A stretch of DNA of 64,000 bases from Limanda limanda (Eukaryota; Chordata; Actinopteri; Pleuronectiformes; Pleuronectidae): NCBI RefSeq assembly GCF_963576545.1, contig NC_083646.1, positions 16,965,961-17,029,960 on the forward strand. The letters are read 5' to 3'. Below the pieces are notes generated by a model. That model made no database searches, was not told where the DNA came from, and saw only the letters and a program-made list of their open reading frames with translations. Shown here in pieces: positions 49,640-62,717 of this stretch. How positions within the stretch are numbered: position 1 is the stretch's first letter; each line of letters begins with the position of its first letter. The position numbers and the translations under genes are program-made.

Positions 49640-49870
49640 ACTTAAGTGGAGGCTGTGGCTCAGGACGTAAGGCATGACATCTACTCAACAGACAGTTGGT
49701 GGTCCGCTCCACGAGCATTGTCTGAATATACAAAGACAGAATTTATATGTAGAAAAAGCAGTGTATGTGAGTCTCATCGAGATGTGCTGTATAAATGCAG
49801 TCAAGTCACTGTCTGAATGGGTCAGAGCATATTTAGTATCAGTTCTGAACATGTGGTTATGATGACAATA
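49640..49870. repeat. SINE-like dispersed repeat
   Basis: Begins GTGGAGGCTGTGGCTCAGGA and continues with GTTGGTGGTCCGCTCC and GTATAAATGCAGTCAAGTCACTG. This layout resembles fish repeats with a tRNA-like head (recalled). A different repeat fragment follows at 49885-50140 with CACTAGATCCAG-type text, also seen near 10045. Confidence 0.5.
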
Positions 49871-51784
49871 TCTAGGGGGTCCATGCTTCATAGCTGCCCC
49901 TTTATGAAATCATACTTGAATTCACTAGATCCAGATTTTTATTTGCATCTGCACCATCAAGATCCACAAATTGTTCTCTGAAAAATCAATATAAATGTTG
50001 AAAAATCTTGCCATGTTAAAGAAAGTGAAAATACTCCTTAAACAGTCCTCTGTTCCAGATCTGCACTTAACATTTGGTGGGTTATTTCCTGGCTCATAAC
50101 GCATCAGCCTACAAAGATTCATCGTAATCCATCCAATCAAAATACACACTCACATCTACAGCCAACGTATGTGTCGAAACACTGAGAACATAATATAAAC
50201 CTGCTCAAATCCCCTCAGCTGCAGAGGAAGCACACTCCTCTATTTTCAGACCATGAGCCTGCGATGAGAACTGACTCTGAAACCAAATATAACCACTTAT
50301 CTGTGGGAAAGCTGAGAAGGAGATGCAGGAGAGATCGTCATCGTGGTGGGATCAGCACAGAGGCCAACTTGAACCTAATCTGATTCGAGGAAAGAGCCCC
50401 CTCACTGCTCTGAAACGCAGGCAGAAAAATCGTTTGTTTTACAATACACAAGTTCAGCGCTGCCAAGACAAGAAGCTGACAGTGCAGCTGAGGTCTCGTC
50501 CTGGGACGTCTGCCGACTCACACTGCTGGAGAACCACAGTACAATGTGTGTATGTGAGCAGGGTTCAGGGCCAGGACAGAAAACGTGTACAGTCAGTTGC
50601 TCGTTGTGCAGCCTGGACAGGTGATAGATAGTCTGCACCCAACATAAAACAATAAAAACATTAATATCACACCATGAAGCACAACAGCAGCCAGACAAGT
50701 AAAGACTGTACCTTAACCTGGAGTATTGACAGGATAATTACAGACAGAATTTGTAGAAGCATTATAAAAACAAGAAATATGAATATAATGCTTTATATAA
50801 TGATTTTTCCTTGAACAAGCCCATTGACACCAAAGCTACAAATCACTTTGTCAAAATTCATTCCACTTTTTTTCAAATTACGGATGAAGCCGTTTTTTTT
50901 GCAGTGCTCGTCCTCCTCTCACTGCTCCGGCAGCCAAGGAGAACGTTACGAGAGAGACATCAATTTTCTTTTATCACTGCCCTGCTCATCATTATGTGCT
51001 TTGCAGCCGAGGAGACGAGCGTGGTGAGGAACAAAGGCGGCTGACACTGGTACTTCCTGGACAAATTTGATTGGCCGATCTCATCAGACCACAGCTGCAG
51101 CGGGTTGAGGCATGAATAAATGTGCTGTCTGATTATGTTTCATGACATGATTTAGGATGATTTCTGCTCTTTATTATTGCCTCTGTTTTCAGTAAGAATA
51201 TAAAGTGCCGGCACATAAGCATGGTGCGTTAAATAATAAATGAGACCCACACAATGTAAGCTTGATGATTAAAATATATATGGAGACACTTTAGTGGCAA
51301 TAAAAAATTCTTTGTAGCAGCTGAGAATTTATCTCTGGACCAAAAATCAAATCAATTAAAATGGTTGTGATAAACAGGACATAGATGCATGATATCAGAA
51401 AGTATAAACCAGGAATGCCTGTGTATCATTGCCTCATAAACAGGCTCAAAATATACAACCAGCCTCCCGAACACGCGACACACAACACAACGGAGGTTGA
51501 GCGAGCAGGCATTCAAAAGGACGAGGGCAGAGGGATTAAATGATTGTGCTTTCAGATTAGGATTATGGTCCAGGTTGGCAAAACGCCCCCGAACGCTGGA
51601 TGGATGTCAGGGCTTTTGGAAGCTGGACCCTGGAGGGAATGTTAAAAGGAGTTCCTCTTAGAACAGTGTCAGCCTGCAGGGCGTCCTCTAAGAACCCTGT
51701 GTGTGTTTAGGTTACAGAGATAAGCAGTAAATGACAAGGGTCCATTCATTCATCAGCAAGGCAGCCAGACACAATGGATTGGTC

Positions 51785-51840
51785 TCTCTCTCTCTCTCTG
51801 TCTGTGAGTGTGTGTGTGGGTGTGTGTGTGTGTGTGTGTG
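51785..51840. repeat. (CT)n and (TG)n simple sequence
   Basis: Short CT tract followed by TG repeats with interruptions. Confidence 0.9.
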
Positions 51841-52216
51841 CGTAGCTATGCGGTGGCGAGCCAAGGATTTCGGCTAAATGGGATATCACTGCAGACCACA
51901 GAGAGAAAAGAAAAATAGAGATCAGACATGCAGAGGCTGTTATTTTTACAACTCAAACAAAGAAAGTCAAAGTGGAAAAATCTCCTAAACTGGACAAAAG
52001 TGCTTTTTTGAGGAGAGCGAGAGGCAGAGGGAGAGAGACACACAGGTACGACAAAGAGAAAGTGAGGGAGAAGAAGAAAGGACCGACAGAGACAAAGGCA
52101 GAGCGAGAAGAGAAGCAAGAGGGAGGAGGGAGGGAATGGGAGGATTTTGTTCTGCGCTGGTGTTGGCAGTACCCGTGGTTTCCCTCTGGAGAGGGTAGAT
52201 AACATCGGTCGGCAAT

Positions 52217-52414
<198 letters not shown>

Positions 52415-53572
52415 AGCTCTGAACACTGATTGAAACGATAACGATAAAGTCGGTGAGGCTTAGATCGTGAATTATATTTCCCAGCAGTCAAGCAAAAGGT
52501 CCTCTAAAGAATATGTTTGTTTTCTCAAAGTAAAAATGTTGCAAACAAGAGGCTGTAAGACTAACTGAGGGTTCCCTGTTAGGACACCATGCTTTTCAGA
52601 AGAAAATGTCACCAGAATAAACTTAAAGTGGGAACGCTCCCTTGGTACATTCCTCCCAGAATAGGTGGACACAGTAAGATGAATATTCATGCACTGTCAC
52701 AAACACCAATTACTGTATGTGATTTTCAAAATAATAATAATAACAATAGACATTTGGGGATATATGCTTAGTTGCCTTCTTCTTGCATTTGATGAGAAGA
52801 GACACAGTTGATTTAGTTTAACACCAGGACTGGAAATACGAAAAAAATAATAATCAAAAACTGTATATGAGGATGGATACCCCATAGTGGCTGACTGCGG
52901 TATCCATAATAAACCTGCCTACTCCTTGTTAGTGGATGGGACACAGACCAAACTAAAAGCACACAACAAATACATGTTTCTCTTAAGATGGTTTCTGTTA
53001 TTTACAGTAATTCTTATCACACCGATGTATATGTTTAAGCGATTATTTTTTTAAGTTTGGTTTTTACTACTTATTTGATGCCATAAAAACAGGGCTGACA
53101 GTGACTCATGATATCGTTCGAGCACGAGTTTCAGCTGGAACCTCTGGCTACTGTGCAGACTCAGTGTCCGGGATACTTTGGCTTGAATACTGGGAGAAAG
53201 AAGAGATGTGTTTTCCATCTTTAGGTACAATCTATGGGGGGGAACAGCTCGCCTGCTTCTGTCAAAAAGGCTGTGAACATCAGCATCTTTAAAGCTCACC
53301 AATAATTACATCTGCATTTGTTTATACGTTTATATTGTTTACGTATGCCAAAATCAAAATGTAAAAATGACAATCATTTGATTTTGTTGACAGGGCCATC
53401 CATTTCGGAAAAAAACTGTGTTGGTGAAAATGTATTGTATTTCATAGCATTTCATAAGGTCACAATACATCAATATCCACTGCAACAAATCTGTCAAACA
53501 TCCCCCCCCCCCCCACACACACATACACACAGAGAAACATTGACACACATGAGCGCACACAAAGACCCACAG

Positions 53573-53640
53573 CGAGCAGCATGGTTAAGAGGTTGGGTAT
53601 TTCCCCTCCAAAGCCTGCAACATGGGATTTGAACCCACTT
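53573..53640 (+). repeat. degenerate tRNA-like (SINE head) sequence
   Basis: ATGGTTAAGAGGTTGGGTAT resembles a box A region, and GGGATTTGAACCCACTTTC about 45 bases later resembles box B. No intact cloverleaf can be drawn, so it is a tRNA-derived remnant rather than a tRNA gene. Confidence 0.35.
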
Positions 53641-55221
53641 TCATCACCTTACGCTGTACGATGCATAATAAATGAAATGAAATGAAATAAAATAGAAGAG
53701 CGTAAGGAAAAGGTAAAGAGGGAACATAGTTTGCAGGAGGCAATGATAAAACTGCAGAGACATCATAAAAACCAAACCATGCGGTAAAAGCATATACGAC
53801 ATCGCTGGCAGAGTCGCCGCTGCGGTGGTTTGGTGAGAAGCAGCTGCATGTGTGCCAGCAAATATCTCGAAGGCAGAGGGAGCGCAGCGTCCAGGATCAC
53901 ACACATGCTTACAGTCTCATCTGATACGGTCTAAAACATCATAGTGGCAATGAAGCAACAAACAGTGTCATGTAATTTATTACCTGTGATTATCTTATTT
54001 CTATTCACTCAGCGTTTCCACAAAAAGAAAAATCACATTGATTCAATGGATTGCTCCGCGGCCGTTTACTATGCCACCGCCCACAAATGTCGTTATCGGC
54101 AGATCAATCTCTTTACTGCTGCGACCTACAAACCCCATTCAATTACACCCAATGAGAGCAGGCTGATACTGTAACAACCAGGCCACTCCATTATAACACC
54201 CAATAACCACTCTAACCGCAGTAAGATGGATTTACAAGGGACGATACCAGTTGGATCAAATGTGCAGGATTCAAACAAACTACAAAAGTAACAAGATCTC
54301 GTTTGCCTCTACGGACTCCAGGTTGATACCACACATATTATAGGTAAACGGTACGAGATTATAAAAATCAAACCAAGCCAACGACCTGAGGGAGGGTCAC
54401 TGTGTTACTTTGACTGTCTGAGTGACCATGACCCTGACCTATGAGATAATGATGATGAATGGCTGTGGGCGGGACTTACGTGGAGCCACGCTATATTGCT
54501 TGGTAATACATCTCTAGGGAGTTTTTGGCAGAGCATCGTGGGCAGGAGGCCTGCTCTTATTCAGCATTGTGAGGCCTAATACACAGACACTGACAGATAC
54601 TACAAAATAAAACGTAACAGTGAGTGGACATACTACAGGACCCAATAAGCATTTCATAGGGCTGCCCAAACCAAAGATTTTAGTAGTGGACTGATCGTTG
54701 TGAGATCAAGCAACTACCACACGTTGATGCATGACTATAATATAAAGTTCAAATACCAACCACATTCTTTTAGCTGTATAAACATGAATGACATCCTGCA
54801 GTTCCATCATGAACCACCACAACATCACTGTACCAACAATGTCCACCAAATCCAGATTTTCCTATTTTCTTTCTGTTTCAAATGATAGACTTAAGTTGTT
54901 GTTATGACAGCAAATATTTTGTTTTGTAGAATTAATATAATTTTCTGCAGTTTATTTTATTTAATTTTACTAACTAATTTGAACTCAGTGTGTATGTGTT
55001 CTTGCATTTCCTGTAGCTTTACTTCTTTGCTCTGTTTCCCTTCGGCATTTATGTCATAAATGTGATGTATAGTTATTTTATTATTTAAGTTGTATTTATT
55101 TTAAAACCATGTCATCTTTCTTACTGTGCATTTTTCTCTTTTTATCCCTGACTCTCTTCAAAGGGGCCCAGATTACGCCATGACAGTCCTAGTCACCGTG
55201 GGACACAATGCGTCAGACCCG

Positions 55222-55400
<179 letters not shown>

Positions 55401-57539
55401 AACCAGCCCCATGTTGAATTTCTCCTAATTAACCAGCTCACTCAGCTAAATCTGTTCCAGCACAGAAACCAAACCTCTCAGACAGAAGTGGAACAAAACT
55501 AGACTCCATGACTAACCCAAACTTACATCTGCATTCAGCCTGTTCTTACAGACGACTCTGGTGTGACGCAGAAAATCAGCTTCAAGTTGAGGCGAATCAC
55601 TGTTGAGTGTTTTTTGGTTTGTTCATCCTATTTAAATGCATAAGGACGTGAGACACAGCTCTCTTTGATGAGAGGCCAAGACGTATAACTAATGGGATTA
55701 CTTCAGACTGGAAACACTGTTTAAATATATCCATAATTTGATCTGTGGGAGCAAGGAACCAAATCAACACTGACGTCTCACAGCAAGGTGGGTTTAAACA
55801 GCACCAGAGCCACCTGGGACTTTCCTGTGATCTCCCACGTTGTGTGTGAGGTGAATTAGGAACTAACAATGGATCTGTGATTGACTTTGAAAAAGGTAAG
55901 TGGGCGGCATATAAAAGTGTGATACACATACAAAAACACTACTTTTAAATCATTAGCAGGGTTTTTTGTTTAGCTGGCTGTTTTATAACTTTTAATATAA
56001 GTTAAACAATTAGTTATATTTGACACCTTGATTATCACAACTTCTCAAAAAACAGTATTTGTTGCTTATACAGTATTTCAAATATTATGGAAAAGGTTTT
56101 TGACTGACAAGACATTTGAACATATTATCTTTCAATAGTTTAAGCAGGAAACAGATAACAGATAATTTTGCCACAACACCACACTTTCACATGTGTCTAT
56201 TTTCCATTTAACCAAACACCAATCATTAAACTCTATGCTTTAATGGATTATATAGTGACTGTGCTGCTCCGCAGGGAAACTGTTTGCCCTGAATGTCACC
56301 CCAATTATGTTAATAATCACCACAGCATTGTGATAGAAAACACAGAGCCTTCAGGCAGGGATGATTATTTAATAGAGACAATTATTATGTGTAGCACAAC
56401 ATTATCACCGTTTGAACTCAGACTGAACCTCTATTAAAGGACACGGACAGTACTCTTATGTCCATGTTCACTCTAGCAAAGGTTTAAACACATAAGTGTG
56501 GACCTTTGCTACGTTGAGTTAATTATACTGTGTGTATATTGTGGATTGATGTTTTCATTCCTTTACGGGTCATTGAAACTAGAGTCCGCAACCGATATGG
56601 ATTTTTATGGACCGACGCTTAATTATTAGGGAGTAAAAACACTGGCAATGACTCCTAAGACTTAAACATCCCTGACTAGAGGGAATGGTCAAAAAAAATA
56701 TCAACAGCCTACAGCAAAGACAGGATGCCAATGTCTATTATCAAAAGTTTAGAGGATATTTGCTCTGCAGCCTTGAAGCAGGGGTTTTAGTATCTCTAAC
56801 AAAAGATTGTGGTTCCCATGAGAGGACATTACAGGTGATCATCTGGGAGAACAGAAATGAGTCAACATCATTGTCTCACAGTCCATAATGACAGACCTCA
56901 AGCCTTAGAAAGAGAGGAGGGGAGAGAGGGGCGGCGGGAAGGATGAGCTGGATCAGATTCTAGGCTTTCTCATATGCAGCAGTGCATCATCATTCATCCT
57001 TTTCTACAAAGACTGGAGGGAGCAGAATATATTGCTTCTTCAAAAAACAAATTAGTTTGTGAGACACTGACGAAGCTAAATTTTCTGTTGTGCTGTTACA
57101 AAAACATGTTTTATCACATTTTATAATTTATTTCCGATACAAAAAAAAAGAATGATGTTTTTGTGTGACCCTATAGGACTGCAGAACACATATTTGCAAA
57201 TCAATGATTTCAGTAACTTGCTAGTCACGGTAAAAAAAGATGAAAATCTGTGTCCCTGTTGATTTAATTGATGTGCAGAAGCTGTTTTTCACACTGAGTC
57301 ATCTGTGCCGTGTTAGTGTCATTTCCATCTACAAAGACAACAATGAGATGCAATAGAGCAGTTAACTAAAGGTGACATTCTGTGGAGAGGACAGACACAC
57401 ACACTCTCCTTTATTTACACCAGGAGATCAAGAGGCATGATGGTTTCCTGTGTTAATTTAGCATGTCTGTATGCAAACATGTCTGCATGCCAACTTTAGC
57501 TTTTTAACGCCATAATCTGCGGTTTTAAATTTGACCAGA

Positions 57540-57960
57540 AAATCTAAGTTTATGGAAATTCTCAAAGTGATTGCCATTCATCCTGTAGGGATCATGGACG
57601 TCTTCAGCAAATTTCATTGCAAATCATCCAATAGTTGTTGAGACATTTTACTCAAAACCACAAGTGACTTTCCAAGTACACGCTTGTATACCATATATTA
57701 GTTAGTAGGATTTATCATCTGGAAACCGTGCATGTCGGTTCAAGTAGATGTGGATATATCTCACTAAAAAGGTAAAAAGACATGGAGGAAAAGTCTAAGG
57801 ATCCCGAAGGTCATTACAGTCAACCCTTTGGTGGTTCTAAAGAAATAATCATTAGGATTCATCCTCAGGAGCCCATGAATGTCTGTGGCGGAGTTCGTGG
57901 TGATTCATCCAAATGGTGAGATATTTCAGTGCGGCCCAGAGTGACTGATGGTTTCTGTCT
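57540..57960. repeat. dispersed repeat fragments (TTCATTGCAAATCATCCAATAGTTGTTGAGAC family)
   Basis: Contains AAATCATCCAATAGTTGTTG, GGAGGAAAAGTCTAAGGATC and ATTAGGATTCATCCTCAGGA with CCATGAATGTCTGTG. These are blocks of a common fish repeat (recalled). The complement of the ATTAGGATTCATCCTC block recurs near 63900. Confidence 0.6.
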
Positions 57961-59104
57961 GTCACAGTTTTACAGCAAACATCTGTTTTTGATTCTCTTT
58001 GCGAATCTCCTGTTTTTCCCCTCTCCCCCTGTCCCTTCTGCCCTGTACAGTACGTCCCAATGCCCATTTTCTCCCTCTCTCCCTCCCGCTCCCCTCTCCT
58101 CTTCCCCAGGGTGTGTTTGATGGACTGATGTTATTATCTCCCCCTCCTTCATCCTCCGTCTTCAAAGAAGGGAGATGACTGTATCTGTCAGGCTTTAGTG
58201 TGCTTAAGAGAAGCCCCGAGCAATGTAGAGCTGCACTCCCAGTCTGAGCCAAGCTAAGAAGGAAAAGAGGGCCAAAGCCGTGTGTGTATTTGACGGACTA
58301 GAAAATTGAAAGAGGAAATAGCCATATTCCTCCCTTCATTATCTGTGTTCTTTACACTGAAGATACATGACCTGTTTTGAGGTAAATCAACCTCTGTACG
58401 GTATGTGGCCGCGGTGAGCTGAAAGAGGAAGTTCAAGAAATGCAGAAGAGGAAAATCCAATGTGGACTGTGAACATAGTCACTGTACCTTATGTGTTTTA
58501 AGGTGATTTATATTTGGAAATACTGTGCATATATTTCATGCTGCTTATGCATCCGACTGCTTTAAGTGAAATAATGGCAGATACACTATCTAGTGGTATA
58601 AAACAACACAAACCTTCAAGGAGTACATAAACCTGACTTAAAACCTATTCTAGATTCTACACTTTTACCTGACTGACAAATCAACCTCAGTTTGACTTCA
58701 TTTTATAAAAATATAGGTCTGGATTAGAGCCCGACCATTTTGTTTTGTTTTTAGTATTGATGCCGATACTAATAAAAAGTTTCCGCAATTGATCAAATTG
58801 GCCAACATATACTGTGTGTATAATTTTCTTAAATTTGCCCTTGTGACTAAGAAATGTAATAGAGGTTTGATGTATAACTGTAAATACAAAGGGCACAAAT
58901 ACAATAGCCTCTTTAAAAATTAGTCTAGTCAATGTAACAATCTGACTTATATTTGTATTGCTCTATCTATATCGACCAGACGATAAATTTGTACATCCTC
59001 TATACAGGATGTAGAAAATGAATCTGGCTTTGATGGAACATCCGAAAACTCAAAGAAGTAAGACAGTGATACTCTGTGGTTTGAACAGACACCACAACTC
59101 CTAC

Positions 59105-59147
59105 TGGACCCCTCATTGGTCAATAACACCGACCAATGAGGGGTCCA
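59105..59147. repeat. perfect 17 bp inverted repeat, 9 nt loop
   Basis: TGGACCCCTCATTGGTC, loop AATAACACC, then GACCAATGAGGGGTCCA. All 17 positions pair. Each arm carries an ATTGG/CCAAT core. Confidence 0.95.
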
Positions 59148-61059
59148 ATCTCAACCACAGGAAGCAGGATTAAATCAACCAGTTGAATAAGTCACTTTTC
59201 TTCTCTCATTAGCCAACGAGACACCACAAAGTCGATTAAACCACTGCACACACACACACTGACTGCTGCTGCTTATCATACTGCATCTTCATCTGTTAAT
59301 AAACATCAGACACATTTGTCCACCCTCCACGTCTCGTTCTCTTCTCAGACATACACGAGCAAACATTAATTATTCATTTACTTTGCGGGTGGGTATCCAC
59401 TCCAATTATCTTGTGTTCTGAGGCCTGATGTGTTTTGTATTTAGTGTTTAGTTCTTCAGAAACATCAGAAACATCAGATTCTACACCACTGTCAGGCTGA
59501 CATTCCACAACATGTTTGTTTTCTCTCTGAGCCACTTCCTCCATAATCAGTGTCTCCACGTCAGTTTTTCAGGAGAGCAACAAACAAGTGGTGTATTTGT
59601 CCAGGCCGGTCGAGCAGAGCGACCGATACAAACTCACCGTGTCATTCTCATTCGCTGCTTCTGGACGAAATACCAGAACCTCTCCACTGGAATTCTTCAC
59701 TTCCCAGTGCTGCCTCCCACTTCTTTACATTGTTCTCTGTATACTTGTTTGAGAACTACTCGCCTCTGTCTCCAGCTCCCACATACTAGCATTGTTGTCA
59801 AAGTCACATGCGGAGTTAGCCTTAAACCAAGCACTTGACTGCACTGAATTAGATTGTACAAGAATAGTTTTATGGTTTTATGTGGTTTTTATTCCTGTAA
59901 ATTTTGGTAAAGTCTCCCAACGATGAAAATCAAGTTCTTTAACATGTTCACATGTCTCCCTTGTTCCTTGTGAATAATAATATAAAATAACAATATTTAT
60001 TTATTTATAACACTGTCCTTTGCTGAAAAAACACTGATGAGGCCAGACTCCAGCAGTGATGAAGTCTCTCCAATTGATGATTACATTACATAAACTGACA
60101 AGTTCAATTTTCCAGCACAGAAATTCACTCTTTCCCGCTGCTTCCCACCTCAGCGTGGTCCCACTTCACTTAGCGACAACAGGAGGCAACAAAGTGAAGC
60201 TCCTCACTTCTCTGCCTGTGTCTGTGTTTTAAGTTAAAAATAATAAAGACATAAGGGCCATCATGCCGAGGTGGTTTGGCTAATAGGACAATACAGCAGA
60301 CGGTTTGTCTCAAGTCCGCACACAGCCGCATAACTAAAAGCTTCTCTTTCCGCTGAGAGCTGTATCAGTAAAAGGCTGCTGCCATCTCCACCCACAGCTC
60401 CACATATTAAATGCTGGTTCATTCACAGAACATCAAAGCTTTCTGATTCAACCATCAAACTTTACAGAGCTCATACCCAGACTCTGATTTAGAGAGGTAG
60501 CCATTCTGTCTTAACTATCTTCAGCTTGCCGTTTCAAGCCTTGAAAGAGACAATATGCATATTTAATGATCTAACAGGTATTAATTATTTAGCATTCACT
60601 GGATTTACTGCTCCCTGGACAAAAGTTAATGGCCTGAGTTGCTATTTCCACCCGGCCAATAGACAGACTGTGGGCTGGTGTAGATACACACTTTGAGGTG
60701 TGACCGGATGAAGGACATGGACTTTGAGTCAGAGGGTTTAACTTTACCTGCAGCTTTTATTGTTCCAACAGGACCAAACAAAGACGTCTGAGAAAGACGG
60801 TGTGAGTCAGAAGTTTCAAACTGAGTGGTGATGACTTACAACTCATGCAGACAGAATAGTCTTAGCACCCAATTGCTACGATGTCCATCAATTAAATAAG
60901 TTTTCCGTGACGCACATAATTAAAAAAATAAGGTTAAGAAACATAGATTATCTATATCCTTCATAAGTTTTCTTCAGCTTTACCGTGATAATCTTTACAT
61001 CATTCTGGCAACTGCAAACAGGAACGGGTTGCTGACACCTGTAAGGTTATGTTTACATC

Positions 61060-61330
61060 TGTATTTGTTTGCTGGTTAGCAGGATTACACAAAAACTGCA
61101 GAGCTGATTCCATGACTCTTGGTGGAAGGATGTGGTATGCAGATCAGGTGGGATTTTTCCACTTTCCCTAACATTACTAGACAGAGTGTCAACATTTTCA
61201 TTAATTTCTCAGGGAATAGTTCACGGATCTTGATGAAATATATCAGGCACATTTAGGGGTCTGATATTCATGAGTTTGTGCTGTTGGGCCCTGGCAGAGG
61301 AATGCACTCTACTCAATACCCTTCTAGTTC
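61060..61330. repeat. dispersed repeat fragment
   Basis: GGTTAGCAGGATTACACAAA, AACTGCAGAGCTGATTCCATG, then GATCTTGATGAAATATATCA and GTTGGGCCCTGGCAGAGGAA. Same family and orientation as 35425-35740. Confidence 0.6.
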
Positions 61331-61599
61331 AGGAATACTTCCAATAAAGGCAATAAAGTAACTGTAACTGTAACTTACTGAATCCATGTCTCTTATTTTG
61401 ACATTTAAGTCTGATTTATCAAACTTGAGTCATTCAGATCTTGTGACTTTGCGACACGTACAGTACTTTTTTTCCAGTTGTTACTCAGTTAGCGAAATGT
61501 CAAAGTGCTTCCAAAATTAAACCACAGAGCAAAAAAGAAAGGTTTCAAAAGATATCATGGAATCTCAAATCCGAAATTGTATCTACATTTTTTACTCAT

Positions 61600-61839
61600 T
61601 CAGCAGCCGAAAACACTTGTGATGTTCTTTCTGCAATGGAAATGAAACGTTGTTTTGAAAGTTTGTCTCAACACTGTAGAAATTTCCAAAAATTTGTTTA
61701 ACTTGCAGCTTTCACCTTTTGTCCAGATCGTCTTGAACCGGTTCAAGTCTGGTGACTGAGCGACTCTTCCATCGTCTTGTTCTTTTCTCAAAGGTTTTGT
61801 CTCATTATTTTGCTGATAGAGTAATCTCTGACGAACCAA
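61600..61839 (-). pseudogene. possible Tc1-like transposase remnant
   Basis: The minus-strand frame contains KEQDDGRVAQSPDLN followed by IW a few residues later. It resembles the Tc1/mariner box (...QSPDLNPIE..W) near the third catalytic Asp/Glu. The conserved Pro-Ile-Glu is lost, and no terminal repeats or remaining transposase are seen. It is a short decayed fragment at best. Confidence 0.3.
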
Positions 61840-62619
61840 CTGTTATTTGTCTTTTACTAACCATTCTGATAAAATTATTTACTTTAGATTAATACCTTCC
61901 GCAGGATTGTCCAAATAATGTGTCAGAGGGGGAATTGACAGTTTGCTTCAATGCTGTCTTCGTCCAGACAGAGGGTTTGTATATAATCCACAAAAGCTGG
62001 AAAACCTGTCGGATTTTTTAAATTAACTTTTAAGGTTTAATTTCCTTTCACTGCTGCAGGAAAGTTGTAAGTTATTTTATTTCCTTATCCCTTTAAAAGG
62101 CCTTTTTTTCTAATAAATGTACATGACCTTATCTAAAGTGACGTCTGGATTTTCTGGAGAACTGCTCATCCAAAAACCCTCTCCGTCGACACAGCAACTC
62201 CATGAGTCCTCAGCAACCCATCTGTCAAGTTTGAGGTCTATTGGACGAGAGGTTGTCATGAAAGTCAGTGTAAAGCCATAAAGACAGACGCTTCCATTAA
62301 TAGTTGCTGTTCCCTCAGCTGACCCGACTCAAACCAAGGAGGAGATGTTCAGGGTGATGTTCGCATTGTTTCTGCTGATCTCTCCAAAGTACAGAAATCA
62401 AATTATAACTGAACCTCAAAAAAAAAAAATAAGTGACGGTGCAGTGCAGAGATGTTCACTGTGAGCGTTAAAAAGAAAGAATGTCTTCCAAGTGCTAATG
62501 ACAAGAGAGAGGTTCTGACATTCTTTTGTGAAAACTGTGCATTTCAAGAGCAGAGGAAAGGAAAAGATTTTACTCCCGTTAATGAGGAAGTAACTTGAGA
62601 GAAGCAGGAGTTGACTCAC

Positions 62620-62717
62620 CAACACTCTGTTCTCCGTCTTGTCTGCTTTGATCTCCAGTTTGACTCTCCTCCTCAGCGACAGCTTCACCTTCCTCCCCAA
62701 CGCATCCCTCACGCTCT
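62620..62717 (-). CDS. carmil1: carmil1 exon 1 (first visible): PH-like domain start
   Basis: Codes for SVRDALGRKVKLSLRRR followed by VKLEIKADKTENRVL, matching the N-terminal strands of the non-canonical PH domain that binds membrane lipid. Acceptor TGCAG ends at 62718 and the donor GTGAGT starts at 62619. The exon starts in phase 1: its first two bases complete a Glu codon, so a further upstream exon with the initiator Met is required. It lies 25.3 kb from the next exon. The basic strand (KVKLSLRRRVK) is typical of the family. Confidence 0.9.

Noticed and set aside
55597..55929. Minus-strand 110 codon frame
   Set aside because: Considered as a transposase fragment, but no diagnostic motif was found.
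59374..59559. Acidic minus-strand frame (DSGVESDVSDVSEE), piggyBac-like N-terminus idea
   Set aside because: Too short, and nothing resembling the rest of a transposase follows or precedes it.
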